Assembly: GCF_002198115.1 (NCBI RefSeq)
Contig: NZ_NGNR01000003.1
Location: forward strand, 193,945 to 243,466
Direction: 5' to 3'
From: Robiginitalea sediminis
GTDB taxonomy: Bacteria > Bacteroidota > Bacteroidia > Flavobacteriales > Flavobacteriaceae
Length of the DNA stretch: 49,522 nt
Part shown: in pieces, positions 16,223 to 26,410 of the stretch
Layout of the letters: each line of letters begins with the position of its first letter
Numbering within the stretch: position 1 is the first letter of the stretch
The notes under the pieces: generated by a model
Told to the model about the DNA's origin: nothing
Databases searched by the model: none
Seen by the model: the letters and a program-made list of their open reading frames with translations, nothing else
Program-made: the position numbers and the translations under genes

Positions 16223-18175
16223 TTAATCCACCAGCACGATCAGGGACTGGGTCTGGGCACGAACGGCACGGTCGAACAGGTCCTTAAGGGCCGGGTAGAG
16301 TTCTGCGGCCATGTGGGGGGCACCCAGGCTGAAGTTAAAGGTCAGCACGACCGTATTCCCCTGTTGTTTTGCATCGAAAACCAGGCGGGCCATGTTGTCG
16401 GGCAGGGCCACCATCGATTTTTCCGGAAGGCTTTCCACGGTTAACCCTTCCGGAATGGTGATGCTTATGCTGTAGCTATAGCCGCGGGCATAGGCGAAAT
16501 CCACGGGGTATAACCTGGAATCCAGGGTAAAGGGATTGCGGTTGAAAAAGCGGATCAGGAAGGGGTCCAGGTAGATCCGGTTGCCCGTAATGCGGTTTTC
16601 GATCTCAAAATCGAGCCGCTCATAGGTGCTCGTTTCCGAGCTTTTTTCCTGGTCCCACTCCAGGGACGTTACTTGCATATCTTCCCGGAAGGAGTCCTCC
16701 AGGGCATCGTCGTAGCTTTCGGACTCGGCTTTTTCCTGCCGCTTTTCAATGGCAGGATACCCCGCCGTGAGCCAGTACAAAACCCCCGTACCCGTACTAC
16801 CGTCTTCCTCCAGCACCAGTTGGGCCCGGATATTGACCATGTTGCGGTCCTCCAGGTTAAAATCCTCCCAGAAGCTGTCTGCGTCAAAATCCATCACCCG
16901 GCCGTAATAATTTAGCGCCCGCTGCGGGAGCATGCCAAACGGGGTGTACTTGTCGGTGGCATCCAGGTAGTATGTTTTGCCGTCAATTTCGCAACGGGCC
17001 AGTACATAGTTGAAGTCGGACATCACCGGGTGGCTTCTCTTGGGCAGGCCACGCCCCCTGGTGGCACTGAGCACTAATTGGGCGGGGATCCCGGCGGCAT
17101 TCAGCAGGTTAATGAGGGACATATTGATTTCGGACACATTGCCGCTGCCTTCCTCAAAGGCCTCCTTTACCCGGCTTTCCCGGTAGATGCCGTACTGCCC
17201 GTTCCAGTTATAGTGGGCCCGGACAAACTCATAAATACGCTCAGCCCGCTCCAATAACCCACCTTCGCTCAGTAATTCCGGCGGAACCTGTTTCTCAAAG
17301 AAATTGCCTTTTTTGAGCTGCCGCCCCAGGTCGCTGTCTTTCCTGAATTCCGAATCCACATCGTCCCAGGTTTTGGTGAAGCGCTCGATCTGCCCATTGA
17401 TTTTGCGCCATTCGGAGAGCTCGAATTCCATCCGGGCCTGGTAGTTGTTGGCAGCCAGCATAAAGGATTCCTCGCGGAAGGCCGGGATATCCTTCATGGC
17501 GTATTTCAGTTTTTCGCAGTCTGCGGGTTTGGGGATACCCGGGATCACCAGGCAGTCCCGTTCCAGTTCGGCTTCATTGACATCCAGGGAAAGAAAACCT
17601 ACCAAGGCGCGGTTATAGACATAATTCCCGGGGATCCTCGCATTGAATTCCGAATACACCTTCGGGATGTCGGCCTGGAATTCCCACCCATTGAAATTAT
17701 AGATGTACGGGCTTCTCAGGATATAGGTGTATTCCAGAACCGCCCCTTCCCGGATGTCCGGGAAACTGAAAGTGGCTTCGGACCAGTTGGCACCGGTATC
17801 CTTATAAAAAATCTGGTCCTGCGCGACGCCTACCCGCACGGTGCCATTGTGCGTCATGGCATGGATACTCATGATCTTTTCGGACGTATCCGCCCCCCTG
17901 TAATACGGAATGCTTACGGTACCCTGGTCAAAACCCTCGGGTTTCAGGATTTTGATTTTGGCGTGATAGGCCTTGTAGAGCCAAATCCGGTTGCCATCCA
18001 GGTCGAAGTAATTGTCGCCCCGTTCATAGAGGTAAACCGCCGATGCCGTGGTATCCGCTTCGTATTGTTCAAAGTTCTTTTCCTTGTAGGTAAGGGTACC
18101 AAAAGTATGGGGTTCCTGGGCAACAAGGGTCCCGGCAACTGCCAGGATTACGCCCAGCAAAAGGCTTTTTTTCAT
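16223..18175 (-). CDS. DUF3857 transglutaminase-like protein lacking catalytic Cys and His
   Basis: 650 residues from the ATG at 18175, giving a signal peptide (MKKSLLLGVILAVAGTLVAQ). The DUF3857 beta-sandwich spans about 50-260. A transglutaminase-like core follows at about 300-420, and a DUF3858-like C-terminus after that. The core has G-S-G-N-V-S-E-I-N where active enzymes have a G-x-x-x-C motif, and F-N-Y-V-L-A where His is expected; only the Asp region (YYLDATD) remains. It should therefore be a non-catalytic, periplasmic or surface protein. Such degenerate members are common in Bacteroidota. It lies upstream of nothing on its strand except convergent genes; kdsA is 29 bp upstream and may be co-transcribed. 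Confidence 0.85.
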   Translation of the reverse strand: MKKSLLLGVILAVAGTLVAQEPHTFGTLTYKEKNFEQYEADTTASAVYLYERGDNYFDLDGNRIWLYKAYHAKIKILKPEGFDQGTVSIPYYRGADTSEKIMSIHAMTHNGTVRVGVAQDQIFYKDTGANWSEATFSFPDIREGAVLEYTYILRSPYIYNFNGWEFQADIPKVYSEFNARIPGNYVYNRALVGFLSLDVNEAELERDCLVIPGIPKPADCEKLKYAMKDIPAFREESFMLAANNYQARMEFELSEWRKINGQIERFTKTWDDVDSEFRKDSDLGRQLKKGNFFEKQVPPELLSEGGLLERAERIYEFVRAHYNWNGQYGIYRESRVKEAFEEGSGNVSEINMSLINLLNAAGIPAQLVLSATRGRGLPKRSHPVMSDFNYVLARCEIDGKTYYLDATDKYTPFGMLPQRALNYYGRVMDFDADSFWEDFNLEDRNMVNIRAQLVLEEDGSTGTGVLYWLTAGYPAIEKRQEKAESESYDDALEDSFREDMQVTSLEWDQEKSSETSTYERLDFEIENRITGNRIYLDPFLIRFFNRNPFTLDSRLYPVDFAYARGYSYSISITIPEGLTVESLPEKSMVALPDNMARLVFDAKQQGNTVVLTFNFSLGAPHMAAELYPALKDLFDRAVRAQTQSLIVLVD

Positions 18176-18204
18176 GGTTGGTTCAGGGGGGTTATGCCCT
18201 GCTA

Positions 18205-19023
18205 TTAAAAACGGATGACTACCTCGCGTATTGCACACAGCCGGGTAAGAAGTCCTTCCAGCTGGTCCAGCGGGAGCATGTTGGCCCCGTCGCTCTTGGC
18301 ATTGGCCGGGTCGAAATGGGTTTCAATGAAAATGCCATCCACCCCGGCGGCCATCCCGGCACGGGCAATGGTGTCGATTAGGCCGGGCCTGCCCCCGGTG
18401 ACCCCGGAAGCCTGGTTGGGCTGTTGGAGGGAGTGGGTCACATCCAGTACCACGGGAGCGTACTGCCGCATGGTCGGGATCCCCCTGAAATCGACAATCA
18501 AATCCTGGTACCCGAACATGGTCCCCCGGTCCGTGATGACCACCTGCTCGTTTCCACTGTCGGTAACCTTGGCCACCGCGTGCTTCATGCTTTCCGGGCT
18601 CATAAATTGTCCCTTCTTCAGGTTTACAACCTTGCCGGTTTCGGCTGCGGCTACCACCAGGTCGGTCTGGCGGACCAGGAAGGCGGGAATCTGGAGGACA
18701 TCCACGTATTCGGCGGCCATGGAGGCATCGGAGACCTCATGGATGTCGGTAACGGTGGGCACATGGAAGGTTTCGGAAACCTTGCGGAGGATTTTCAAGG
18801 CTTTTTCATCGCCTATCCCCGTAAAGGAATCCACGCGGCTGCGGTTGGCCTTCTTGAAGCTCCCCTTAAAGATGTACGGGATTTGCAGCTTTTCTGTAAT
18901 CCCCACAATAGTCTCGGCTATCCGAAGGGCCATGTCTTCCCCTTCAATGGCACAGGGTCCTGACAGCAGGAAGAAATTTTCGCCGGTGGCATGACGCAAT
19001 TGCGGGATTCTTGAAAGCTCCAT
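18205..19023 (-). CDS. kdsA: 3-deoxy-8-phosphooctulonate synthase, metal-dependent type
   Basis: 272 residues, standard length. It condenses phosphoenolpyruvate with arabinose 5-phosphate to make Kdo 8-phosphate for the LPS inner core, in the cytoplasm. Signature stretches include LSGPCAIEGEDMA, FKGSFKKANRS, and GVTGGRP. The metal ligands of the class II enzyme are all visible: Cys24 (S-G-P-C), His197 (D-V-T-H), Glu234 (I-E-T-H) and Asp245 (K-S-D-G-A-N). The E. coli metal-free enzyme has Asn in place of that Cys. A perfect -7 box is 16 bases upstream of the start. Confidence 0.97.
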   Translation of the reverse strand: MELSRIPQLRHATGENFFLLSGPCAIEGEDMALRIAETIVGITEKLQIPYIFKGSFKKANRSRVDSFTGIGDEKALKILRKVSETFHVPTVTDIHEVSDASMAAEYVDVLQIPAFLVRQTDLVVAAAETGKVVNLKKGQFMSPESMKHAVAKVTDSGNEQVVITDRGTMFGYQDLIVDFRGIPTMRQYAPVVLDVTHSLQQPNQASGVTGGRPGLIDTIARAGMAAGVDGIFIETHFDPANAKSDGANMLPLDQLEGLLTRLCAIREVVIRF

Positions 19024-19038
19024 ATGCTAAAGTTTTGA

Positions 19039-19046
19039 CAAAGATA
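19039..19046 (-). promoter_or_regulatory. Predicted kdsA promoter -7 box (TATCTTTG)
   Basis: Perfect match to the Bacteroidota TAnnTTTG element on the minus strand, implying a short leader of about 10 nt. No convincing -33 TTG is seen at the usual distance. Confidence 0.6.
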
Positions 19047-19083
19047 GCACTTAATCGGGGCGGTGCCGCTTACCTTTAGGACC

Positions 19084-19665
19084 ATGTGCATGCGGTTTTT
19101 CAGATTTGCAATAACCGGAATTGTCCTGCTTTGGTCTCTGTCCCTGGCTGCCCAGCGGGTAGAAAAGGGGTTGGGCACCATAATTCTGGAGCCCCACCAG
19201 TTCCAGGTGAATCTGCTGCTTCCCGGGTTTTCCTATGAGTTCGGCCTTTTGCCAAACCTAACAGTTGGGGCGGGCCTGGGCCTGGGGCTGGCCACCCCGT
19301 CCGAAGGGTATTCCCTGGCCCCTTCCTATTTCGCGTTTTCCCGCTACTACCACAACCTCAGGCGCCGCACAGGCATCGGGAAAAACACTGCCGGCAATTC
19401 CGGGAATTACTTTGCCATCGCCTTCAACCATTATTTCGTGGAATGGGAATTGGCCGGTAACCTGGATAATGAAGGGCGGGACCTGATTTTTCTTGGTGGG
19501 ATGTACGGGTTGCAACGAACCTTACCAGGCGGAATTTCCATTGGGGTGGAGGCCGGAGCGGGGTATTATTTTCGCAACAGGATCAGTTCGGGCATTGGCC
19601 CGGCGGTAAATTTCCGTTTGGGGTGGAATCCGTTTGCGAAACGGCGGAGGAACCCGATGGAATAG
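19084..19665 (+). CDS. Predicted outer-membrane beta-barrel protein
   Basis: 193 residues from the ATG at 19084; a second ATG at 19090 is equally possible. A signal peptide (FAITGIVLLWSLSLAAQ) is followed by alternating amphipathic strands with aromatic ends (SYEFGLLPNLTVGAGLGLGL; EAGAGYYFRNRISS; VNFRLGWNPF). Size and pattern suggest an 8-stranded barrel. No family named. It is divergent from kdsA; a TACCTTTA box-like sequence lies at 19071-19078. Confidence 0.75.
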   Translation: MCMRFFRFAITGIVLLWSLSLAAQRVEKGLGTIILEPHQFQVNLLLPGFSYEFGLLPNLTVGAGLGLGLATPSEGYSLAPSYFAFSRYYHNLRRRTGIGKNTAGNSGNYFAIAFNHYFVEWELAGNLDNEGRDLIFLGGMYGLQRTLPGGISIGVEAGAGYYFRNRISSGIGPAVNFRLGWNPFAKRRRNPME

Positions 19666-19857
19666 GGCAGGAGCAATTGCTTTTCCAGCGTGCTGATGCT
19701 ACAGGGGCCCCCCACCCTCCCGCCCATGAAAGTAATCCCACCTACTGCAACACCATCGCATAAAAAGTTAATCCACTTAAAAACAATAAGTTGTAATGAG
19801 GACAGCCCAATTTTTTGGGATTTAACCTTCCCCTACGATTTATCCCGAATTCCTGTC

Positions 19858-19865
19858 TATCTTTG
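19858..19865 (+). promoter_or_regulatory. Predicted typA promoter -7 box (TATCTTTG)
   Basis: Perfect TAnnTTTG element 19 bases before the typA start, giving a short leader. The 190 bp upstream hold no gene that I can support. Confidence 0.6.
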
Positions 19866-19884
19866 CGCCGCTTTACGAAACGAC

Positions 19885-21684
19885 ATGAAGGACATCCGCA
19901 ACATTGCCATTATTGCCCACGTAGACCACGGAAAAACCACCCTGGTAGACAAGATTTTACATTTCTGCCAGCTCTTCCGCGAGAACGAGCAAACCGGCGA
20001 CCTGATCCTGGACAACAACGACCTGGAACGGGAACGGGGCATCACCATCGTTTCCAAGAACGTCTCGGTGACCTACAAGGATACCAAGATCAATATTATC
20101 GATACCCCCGGCCACGCCGATTTCGGGGGAGAGGTGGAGCGGGTGCTCAATATGGCCGACGGGGTTTTACTGCTCGTCGATGCCTTTGAGGGGCCCATGC
20201 CCCAGACGCGGTTTGTATTGCAGAAGGCCATCAATATGGGCCTGAAACCCTGCGTGGTAATCAACAAGGTAGACAAGGAAAACTGCACTCCGGAAGAGGT
20301 GCACGAAAAGGTCTTCGACCTGATGTTCGAGCTGGGGGCCGAAGAATGGCAGCTGGATTTCCCGGTGGTTTATGGTTCTGCCAAACAGAACTGGATGGGC
20401 CCGGACTGGAAGACCCCTACCTCCAGTATCGAGCCCCTGTTACAGATGGTCATCGAACACATCCCTACATTTACCCCCAAGGAAGGCAGTACTCAAATGC
20501 TGATTACTTCCCTGGACTATTCTTCCTATACCGGGCGGATTGCCATTGGCCGCCTGCAACGCGGTTCCCTGAAGGAGAACCAGCCGGTGACCCTCGTAAA
20601 ACGGGACGGGCGGCAGGTGAAGACCCGGATCAAGGAACTCTACACCTTCGAAGGCCTGGGCCGCACCCGGGTAGGGGAACTCCAAACCGGGGACATCGGC
20701 GCCCTTGTTGGCCTTGAGGGGTTTGACATTGGCGACACCGTGGCCGATGCCGAAGTACCCGAAGCCCTGGCGAGCATCGCCATCGACGAGCCTACCATGA
20801 GTATGCTCTTTACCATCAACGACAGCCCCTTTTTCGGCAAGGATGGGAAGTTCGTCACCTCCCGCCATATCAAGGAGCGCCTGGAGAAGGAGCTGGAGCG
20901 CAACCTGGCCCTGCGGGTGCAGCCCACGGACAGCGCAGATAAATTCATGGTCTACGGCCGGGGGGTACTGCACTTATCGGTCCTGATCGAAACCATGAGG
21001 CGCGAGGGGTACGAACTGCAGATTGGCCAGCCACAGGTTATCATCAAGGAAATAGACGGGGTGAAATGCGAACCCGTGGAGCACCTGACCATAGACCTGC
21101 CGGAGGAAGTTTCCGGGCGGGCCGTGGAAATGGTTTCGGTGCGCAAGGGGGAAATGATCCATATGGAGGCCCGGGGCGAGCGGATGTACTGCGAGTTCCA
21201 TATCCCGTCCCGGGGTATTATCGGCCTTCGGAACCAGTTGCTCACCGCCACGGCTGGCGAGGCTGTCATGGCCCACCGCTTCCTGGAGTACCAACCCATG
21301 AAGGGGGAGATCCCCATGCGGCAGAACGGCTCCATGATCTCCATGGAAAACGGCACGGCTATCCCGTATTCCATAGACAAGTTGCAGGAGCGGGGCAAGT
21401 TCTTTGTAGACCCGGGCGAGGACATCTACGAAGGGCAGGTTATCGGGGAGAATTCCCGGGGAGACGACATGGTGGTGAACGTGACCAAGACCAAGAAGCT
21501 GACCAACGTTCGGGCTGCCGGTTCGGACGACAAGGCCCGGATAACCCCTGCCATTAAGTTTTCATTGGAGGAAGCTCTGGAGTACATCCAGAAGGACGAA
21601 TACGTGGAGGTGACTCCCAAGAGTCTGCGGCTGCGCAAAATCCTGCTGAAGGAAACAGACCGCAAGCGCGGCAAGGCCCTGTAG
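19885..21684 (+). CDS. typA: Ribosome-associated translational GTPase TypA/BipA
   Basis: 599 residues, the usual length, from the ATG at 19885; an open extension to 19690 runs through the promoter and is not coding. GTPase motifs: A-H-V-D-H-G-K-T-T at 10-18, D-T-P-G-H at 73-77, N-K-V-D near 127. Domains II, III, V and the TypA-specific C-terminal domain follow (ending DRKRGKAL). It acts in 50S ribosome assembly and stress adaptation, binding the ribosome like EF-G. It is convergent with the ROK kinase, stops 2 bp apart. Confidence 0.97.
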   Translation: MKDIRNIAIIAHVDHGKTTLVDKILHFCQLFRENEQTGDLILDNNDLERERGITIVSKNVSVTYKDTKINIIDTPGHADFGGEVERVLNMADGVLLLVDAFEGPMPQTRFVLQKAINMGLKPCVVINKVDKENCTPEEVHEKVFDLMFELGAEEWQLDFPVVYGSAKQNWMGPDWKTPTSSIEPLLQMVIEHIPTFTPKEGSTQMLITSLDYSSYTGRIAIGRLQRGSLKENQPVTLVKRDGRQVKTRIKELYTFEGLGRTRVGELQTGDIGALVGLEGFDIGDTVADAEVPEALASIAIDEPTMSMLFTINDSPFFGKDGKFVTSRHIKERLEKELERNLALRVQPTDSADKFMVYGRGVLHLSVLIETMRREGYELQIGQPQVIIKEIDGVKCEPVEHLTIDLPEEVSGRAVEMVSVRKGEMIHMEARGERMYCEFHIPSRGIIGLRNQLLTATAGEAVMAHRFLEYQPMKGEIPMRQNGSMISMENGTAIPYSIDKLQERGKFFVDPGEDIYEGQVIGENSRGDDMVVNVTKTKKLTNVRAAGSDDKARITPAIKFSLEEALEYIQKDEYVEVTPKSLRLRKILLKETDRKRGKAL

Positions 21685-21686
21685 GG

Positions 21687-22439
21687 TTATTGCAATTCCG
21701 GGTGGGAAACCAGGCAGGCGGTAGCTGCGCCTATGATACCGGCATGGTTCTGTAATCCAGCGGGGATCACCGGGGTATCTACAGTAATATAATCCTTGAA
21801 TTCCTCCCAGTCTTTAGAGGTGCCCCCGCCCAGGATAATGGTGTCCGGAGATACGATCAGCTCCACCAGTTTCAGGAACTTATTGAAACGTTTCCCCCAT
21901 TTCTTGTAGCTGAGGTTCTCCCGCTCCTTGGCGGAAGCCGCGGCCCAGGTTTCGATTTTATCGAATTCCTTGTAGGGGATCTGCCCCAGTTCGAAGTTCG
22001 GGATAAGCCGGCCATCCAGGAAGGCGCCGCTTCCCAGGCCTGTACCAATGGTGATCATCACTACAAACCCTTTCATGTCCCGCCCAATGCCGTAATTCAT
22101 GGCGGCATATCCGGCGGCGTCGGCATCGTTGATGACGGTAAAATCGTTCCCGGTGGCAGCTGTAAAGAGTTCTTCCACGTTTTGCCCTACCCAGGATTTG
22201 TGGAGGTTGCCCTTAGATTTGCAGACCCCGTTTTTGATCACGGACGGGAACCCGCAGCCTACGGGTCCTTTATAGCCGAAATGCTCCACGATCTGGGCCA
22301 CAACCTCGGCCATGGCTTCGGGTTTTCGGGGTTGGGGGGTTGGGATTCGGAACCTGGGGGAGCGCATCTCTCCCGTTTCCATGTGGATCATGGCCCCTTT
22401 GATTCCGGAGCCGCCCACATCAATGCCAAGTACTTCCAT
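21687..22439 (-). CDS. Polyphosphate glucokinase-like ROK family sugar kinase
   Basis: 250 residues from the ATG at 22439. The phosphate-1 motif G-I-D-V-G-G-S-G-I-K-G is at the N-terminus; V-I-N-D-A-D-A-A-G-Y, the catalytic Asp region, is at about 115; T-I-G-T-G-L-G-S-G, phosphate-2, near 139. The Cys-rich zinc motif of ordinary ROK kinases is absent, as in polyphosphate-dependent glucokinases (PpgK). Its short length fits as well. It should phosphorylate glucose to glucose 6-phosphate using polyphosphate or ATP in the cytoplasm. The donor cannot be read from sequence. Confidence 0.85.
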   Translation of the reverse strand: MEVLGIDVGGSGIKGAMIHMETGEMRSPRFRIPTPQPRKPEAMAEVVAQIVEHFGYKGPVGCGFPSVIKNGVCKSKGNLHKSWVGQNVEELFTAATGNDFTVINDADAAGYAAMNYGIGRDMKGFVVMITIGTGLGSGAFLDGRLIPNFELGQIPYKEFDKIETWAAASAKERENLSYKKWGKRFNKFLKLVELIVSPDTIILGGGTSKDWEEFKDYITVDTPVIPAGLQNHAGIIGAATACLVSHPELQ

Positions 22440-22549
22440 TAAGGGTTCGATTGGTTGGTGCAAAGTAACAAAAAAAGATGTTCCCTTGGTTGGGAGCGTC
22501 TTTTAAGGGGACAGGCAGGCAGAGGCACAGTCTGGCAGAAACAGCAGCC

Positions 22550-23233
22550 TCAGCCGGCTTTCTGGATGACCTCGAAAACCTTGCTGCCGTCGCATTTCAG
22601 GGTCTTGGAGGGGTATTTCAAAATAAGGGCATAGTCGTGCGTGGCCATCAGGATGGTACGCCCGGCCTTGTTGATTTCCTGCAACACCTTCATGACCTCC
22701 ACACTGGTCTGGGGGTCCAGGTTCCCGGTGGGCTCGTCGGCCAGGATAAGTTCCGGGTCGTTCAGCAACGCCCGGGCAATGGCAATACGCTGCTGCTCGC
22801 CCCCGGAGAGTTCATGGGGGAACTTAAAGCCTTTGGTCCCCATCCCCACCTTGTCCAGTACTTCCCCGATGCGTTTATCCATGGTTGCGGCATCTTTCCA
22901 CCCGGTTGCCTTCAGGACAAACAGGAGGTTGTTTTTGACATTGCGGTCTGGGAGCAATTTGAAATCCTGGAAGACTATCCCCAGTTTGCGCCTCAAAAAG
23001 GGAATGTCTTTCTCCTGCAGGGTCTTCAGGTTGAAGCCCACAATACGGCCGTGGCCTTCCTTGAGCGGGAGGTCTGCGTAAAGGGTCTTCATAAAACTGC
23101 TTTTTCCGCTCCCCGTCTTCCCGATCAGATAAACGAATTCCCCCGGGCGCACGTCCAGGGTTATGTCGTTGAGGATCATGTTTTCCTGTTGGTAGACTGC
23201 CACGTCCTTCAGGGTTAAAACCGGCTCTGCCAT
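22550..23233 (-). CDS. ftsE: FtsE-like cell-division ABC ATPase
   Basis: 227 residues, typical of FtsE. Walker [10 protein letters not shown] at 38-46, signature L-S-G-G-E-Q-Q-R at 142-149, Walker [10 protein letters not shown] at 162-170, and the switch His199 (M-A-T-H-D). FtsE pairs with the membrane protein FtsX to control peptidoglycan hydrolases during division; no ftsX lies next to it here. A LolD/MacB-type identity is a weaker alternative. It is divergent from the TPR gene, the starts 156 bp apart. Confidence 0.85.
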   Translation of the reverse strand: MAEPVLTLKDVAVYQQENMILNDITLDVRPGEFVYLIGKTGSGKSSFMKTLYADLPLKEGHGRIVGFNLKTLQEKDIPFLRRKLGIVFQDFKLLPDRNVKNNLLFVLKATGWKDAATMDKRIGEVLDKVGMGTKGFKFPHELSGGEQQRIAIARALLNDPELILADEPTGNLDPQTSVEVMKVLQEINKAGRTILMATHDYALILKYPSKTLKCDGSKVFEVIQKAG

Positions 23234-23389
23234 ACGTCTGTATTGTTGATATAAAAGTAATAAGTTCCCGCAATCCGGGCGGGAGAAAAAGCATAAAATC
23301 CCTTTTCTTCGGGTTGCCCTGCATACGTAAAAAGCGGATTTCACGTTATAAGAGGTAATTCGGTTTCGACCTAACCTACAGAGAACACC

Positions 23390-26300
23390 ATGCGAATCAA
23401 GTATACCGCCCTGCTGGCCCTTGCCGGTGTCTGGACGGCCGGCTTTGGCCAGGCATCCCTGCTGCATACCCATCCGGATAAAACCTACCGGGAGGCCCTC
23501 GCCCTTTACAACAACAAGCAATACCAGGCGTCCCAGACCCTTTTTGAAACGGTGCTGGCGGAAACCTCTGACCCTGAGGTGGAGGCCAACAGCGCCTATT
23601 ACATCGCCAATGCAGCCGTCCGCCTGAACCAGGTTGGGGCAGACCGGCTCATGGAGGATTTTGTGGACCAGTATCCCACATCGGTCCGCCGCAATGCCGC
23701 CTTTATGGACGTGGCCGATTATTACTTCGAGAACGGACGGTATCCCAATGCCCTGAAATGGTACAGGAGGGTTGAGACCTATTCCCTCTCGCGGAAGGAG
23801 CGGGAGCGCTACGATTTCAATATGGGGTATGCCCTGTTTTCCTCCAACAAACCCGGGGAGGCGGAGCGCTACCTGCAGCGCGTGAGCAATTCCCAGCAGT
23901 ACGGGTCCCAGGCCAAGTATTACCTGGGGTATATCGCCTACCAGCAGGACGATTACGAAGGGGCAAATGCCCGGTTCGACCAGATTACCGACCCCCAGCT
24001 CCTGGAGGAAAAACTCTCCTACTACCAGGCCGATATGAATTTCAAGCTGGGGCAGTTCGAGCAGGCCATTGCCCAGGCCCAGAAACAATTGCCCAAATCC
24101 GACCGGAGGGAAGCCTCCGAACTGAACAAGATTATCGGGGAGAGTTATTTCAACCTGGGGCAGTATGCCGAGGCCGTGCCGTACCTGGAGCAGTATAAAG
24201 GCAAACGCGGGCGGTGGAGCAATACGGACTACTACCTCCTGGGCTATTCCTTCTACAAGCAAGGGGACTACGCTTCTGCCGTCCAGCAATTCAACAAAAT
24301 TATAGGGGGGGAAGATGCCGTGGCCCAGAATGCCTATTACCACCTGGCCGAGTGCTATCTGAACCTGGAGAAGAAACAGGAGGCGCTCAATGCCTTCCGC
24401 AATGCCTGGAGTATGCCCTTCAGTGAGGAAATCCGCAGGGATGCCCTTCTGAATTACGCCCGCCTGAGCTATGAAATCGGGAACCCTTACGAGCCGGTCC
24501 CCGGCGTGCTGGGTACCTTCCTGAGGGAATACCCGGACAGCGAATACAAAACCGAGATCCAGGAACTTCTGGTGGATTCCTATATCACCTCCCGGAATTT
24601 CCGCGGGGCGATGGAATTGCTGGAGGACAACCCCCGGTATGCCAGCCCGGCCACCTATCAGAAGGTCGCATTCTATCTGGGGGTGGAGTTGTTCCTGGAA
24701 GAAGACTACCAGGAGGCCCTGAGCATCTTCGATAAAGCCGCCCGATCCGGTGCAGACCTGGTTTTTACTGCCAGGGCCTTATACTGGAAAGGGGAAACAG
24801 CCTATGCCCTGGGGGACTACGAGCAGGCCCTGGGGGCTTTCCAGGCTTTCCGCAATGCCGGCCAGGCCCGTAACCTGGAGGAATTCGGCCAGCTCGATTA
24901 CCAGATGGGCTACGCCCACTTTAAACTCAAGCAGTACGGGCCCGCAGCCGAACGGTTTAGTGCCTACGCCGCATCCGCTGCCCCGGGACCCAGGAAGACC
25001 GATGCCCAGATGCGCCTCGGTGACAGTTATTTTGTAGGCAGCCGGTACCGGCAGGCCATAGAAGCCTATGATATGGCCCTCTCCTCGGGGAGCTCCGAGC
25101 GGGATTATGCCGCTTACCAGAAGGCGATGAGCTATGGCTTTCTGGGTCAGGAAGACAATAAACGGGAAGGCCTCAGTACGTTTATCGGCCGGTTCCCTGC
25201 CTCCAGTCTCAAGGATGACGCCCTTTTTGAACTGGGAGGTTCCTACGCCAACGGCGGGCAGGATGCCCAGGCGGTTGGTTTCCTGGACCGGCTCATCGCA
25301 GAACACCCCAAAAGCCCTTTGGTGGCTTCCGCCCTGATGCGCAAAGGCCTCATTTACTATAACAGTGGCCGCAACAACGAAGCCCTGGAGGCTTTCAAGA
25401 CCGTGGCGGCCAACTACCCCGGGAGGCCAGAGGCCGTCCAGGCGGTAAATACTGCCCGCCTGATATACGTGGATATGGGGCAGGTGGACCAGTATGCGAG
25501 CTGGGTACGCGGTCTGGATTTTGTGGAGATCACCGACAGCGAGCTGGAGGCGGCGGCCTATGAGGCGGCCGATAAGCCCTGGGTGGAAGGTAATACGGAT
25601 GCTGCCCGCAGGGGTCTGGAGAAGTACCTGCAGCAATTCCCGGCCGGGGTGAACCACCTGGAGGCCCGTTTCAGGCTGGCGCAGCTCTACTATGCGGACA
25701 ACCGCGCCGGGGAAGCCCTGGAACTGTACCGCACCGTTGCCGATGCCGGGAGCGGGGAGAGCGGGGAACAGGCCCTGACACGGGTTTGCGAAATTCTTGT
25801 TTCCCGGGGCGAAACCCGGGAGGCACTTCCCTATCTGGAACGCCTGGAGGCAACCGCCGATATCCCCCAAAACCGCACTTTTGCCCAATCCAACCTTATG
25901 AAGGGGTATTATGAAGGGGGCGACTACCCCAGGACCCTGGCCTATGCCGAAAAGGTCCTGGCCAGCCCGTCGTTGGACGACCGGATCCGCTCCGATGCCC
26001 AGGTCATGATTGCCCGCTCTGCCTGGCAGACCTCGGACTTCGACCGGGCACGCACTGCCTATGCCCGGGTTTCCGAAATCGGGACCGGGGCCGTGGCAGC
26101 GGAAGCACTGTACTATGAGGCCTACTTTAAACGGCAGGATGGCGCCCTGGAAGCTTCCAACGCAGCGGTGCAGCGCCTTGCCCGGGATTTTTCCGCCTAC
26201 CGGGAATGGGGCGGGAAGGGACTCCTGCTTATGGCCCGCAATTTCGACGACATGGAGGATGCCTTCCAGGCGACCTACATTCTGGAGAACGTAATCTCCA

Positions 26301-26410
26301 ACTTTAGCGCCTATCCGGACCTGGTGGGGGAGGCCAGGACGGAACTCGCAGCCATTAAGGCGCGGGCATCAGAGAACAATGCCTCGGTTAATCCTCAGGA
26401 CAATGAATAA
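23390..26410 (+). CDS. Large exported tetratricopeptide repeat protein
   Basis: 1006 residues with a signal peptide (YTALLALAGVWTAGFG). Almost the whole mature part is TPR and Sel1-like helical hairpins, with recurring patterns such as A-x-x-Y-x-L-G-x-x-x-Y-x-x-x-x-Y and A-I-A-Q-A-Q, as in YbgF/BamD-type periplasmic scaffolds. It overlaps the start of the barrel gene at 26403 by 8 bp, so both are one operon and probably act together at the outer membrane. No enzyme motif is seen. It could assemble or position proteins; the partner is inferred from context. Confidence 0.85.
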   Translation: MRIKYTALLALAGVWTAGFGQASLLHTHPDKTYREALALYNNKQYQASQTLFETVLAETSDPEVEANSAYYIANAAVRLNQVGADRLMEDFVDQYPTSVRRNAAFMDVADYYFENGRYPNALKWYRRVETYSLSRKERERYDFNMGYALFSSNKPGEAERYLQRVSNSQQYGSQAKYYLGYIAYQQDDYEGANARFDQITDPQLLEEKLSYYQADMNFKLGQFEQAIAQAQKQLPKSDRREASELNKIIGESYFNLGQYAEAVPYLEQYKGKRGRWSNTDYYLLGYSFYKQGDYASAVQQFNKIIGGEDAVAQNAYYHLAECYLNLEKKQEALNAFRNAWSMPFSEEIRRDALLNYARLSYEIGNPYEPVPGVLGTFLREYPDSEYKTEIQELLVDSYITSRNFRGAMELLEDNPRYASPATYQKVAFYLGVELFLEEDYQEALSIFDKAARSGADLVFTARALYWKGETAYALGDYEQALGAFQAFRNAGQARNLEEFGQLDYQMGYAHFKLKQYGPAAERFSAYAASAAPGPRKTDAQMRLGDSYFVGSRYRQAIEAYDMALSSGSSERDYAAYQKAMSYGFLGQEDNKREGLSTFIGRFPASSLKDDALFELGGSYANGGQDAQAVGFLDRLIAEHPKSPLVASALMRKGLIYYNSGRNNEALEAFKTVAANYPGRPEAVQAVNTARLIYVDMGQVDQYASWVRGLDFVEITDSELEAAAYEAADKPWVEGNTDAARRGLEKYLQQFPAGVNHLEARFRLAQLYYADNRAGEALELYRTVADAGSGESGEQALTRVCEILVSRGETREALPYLERLEATADIPQNRTFAQSNLMKGYYEGGDYPRTLAYAEKVLASPSLDDRIRSDAQVMIARSAWQTSDFDRARTAYARVSEIGTGAVAAEALYYEAYFKRQDGALEASNAAVQRLARDFSAYREWGGKGLLLMARNFDDMEDAFQATYILENVISNFSAYPDLVGEARTELAAIKARASENNASVNPQDNE

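Noticed and set aside
23234-24343. Upstream extension of the ftsE frame on the minus strand
   Set aside because: It runs antisense to the TPR gene; the FtsE domain begins cleanly at 23233.
24779-25888. Open frame on the minus strand within the TPR gene
   Set aside because: Low-complexity antisense of a GC-rich gene; no domain or signal peptide.
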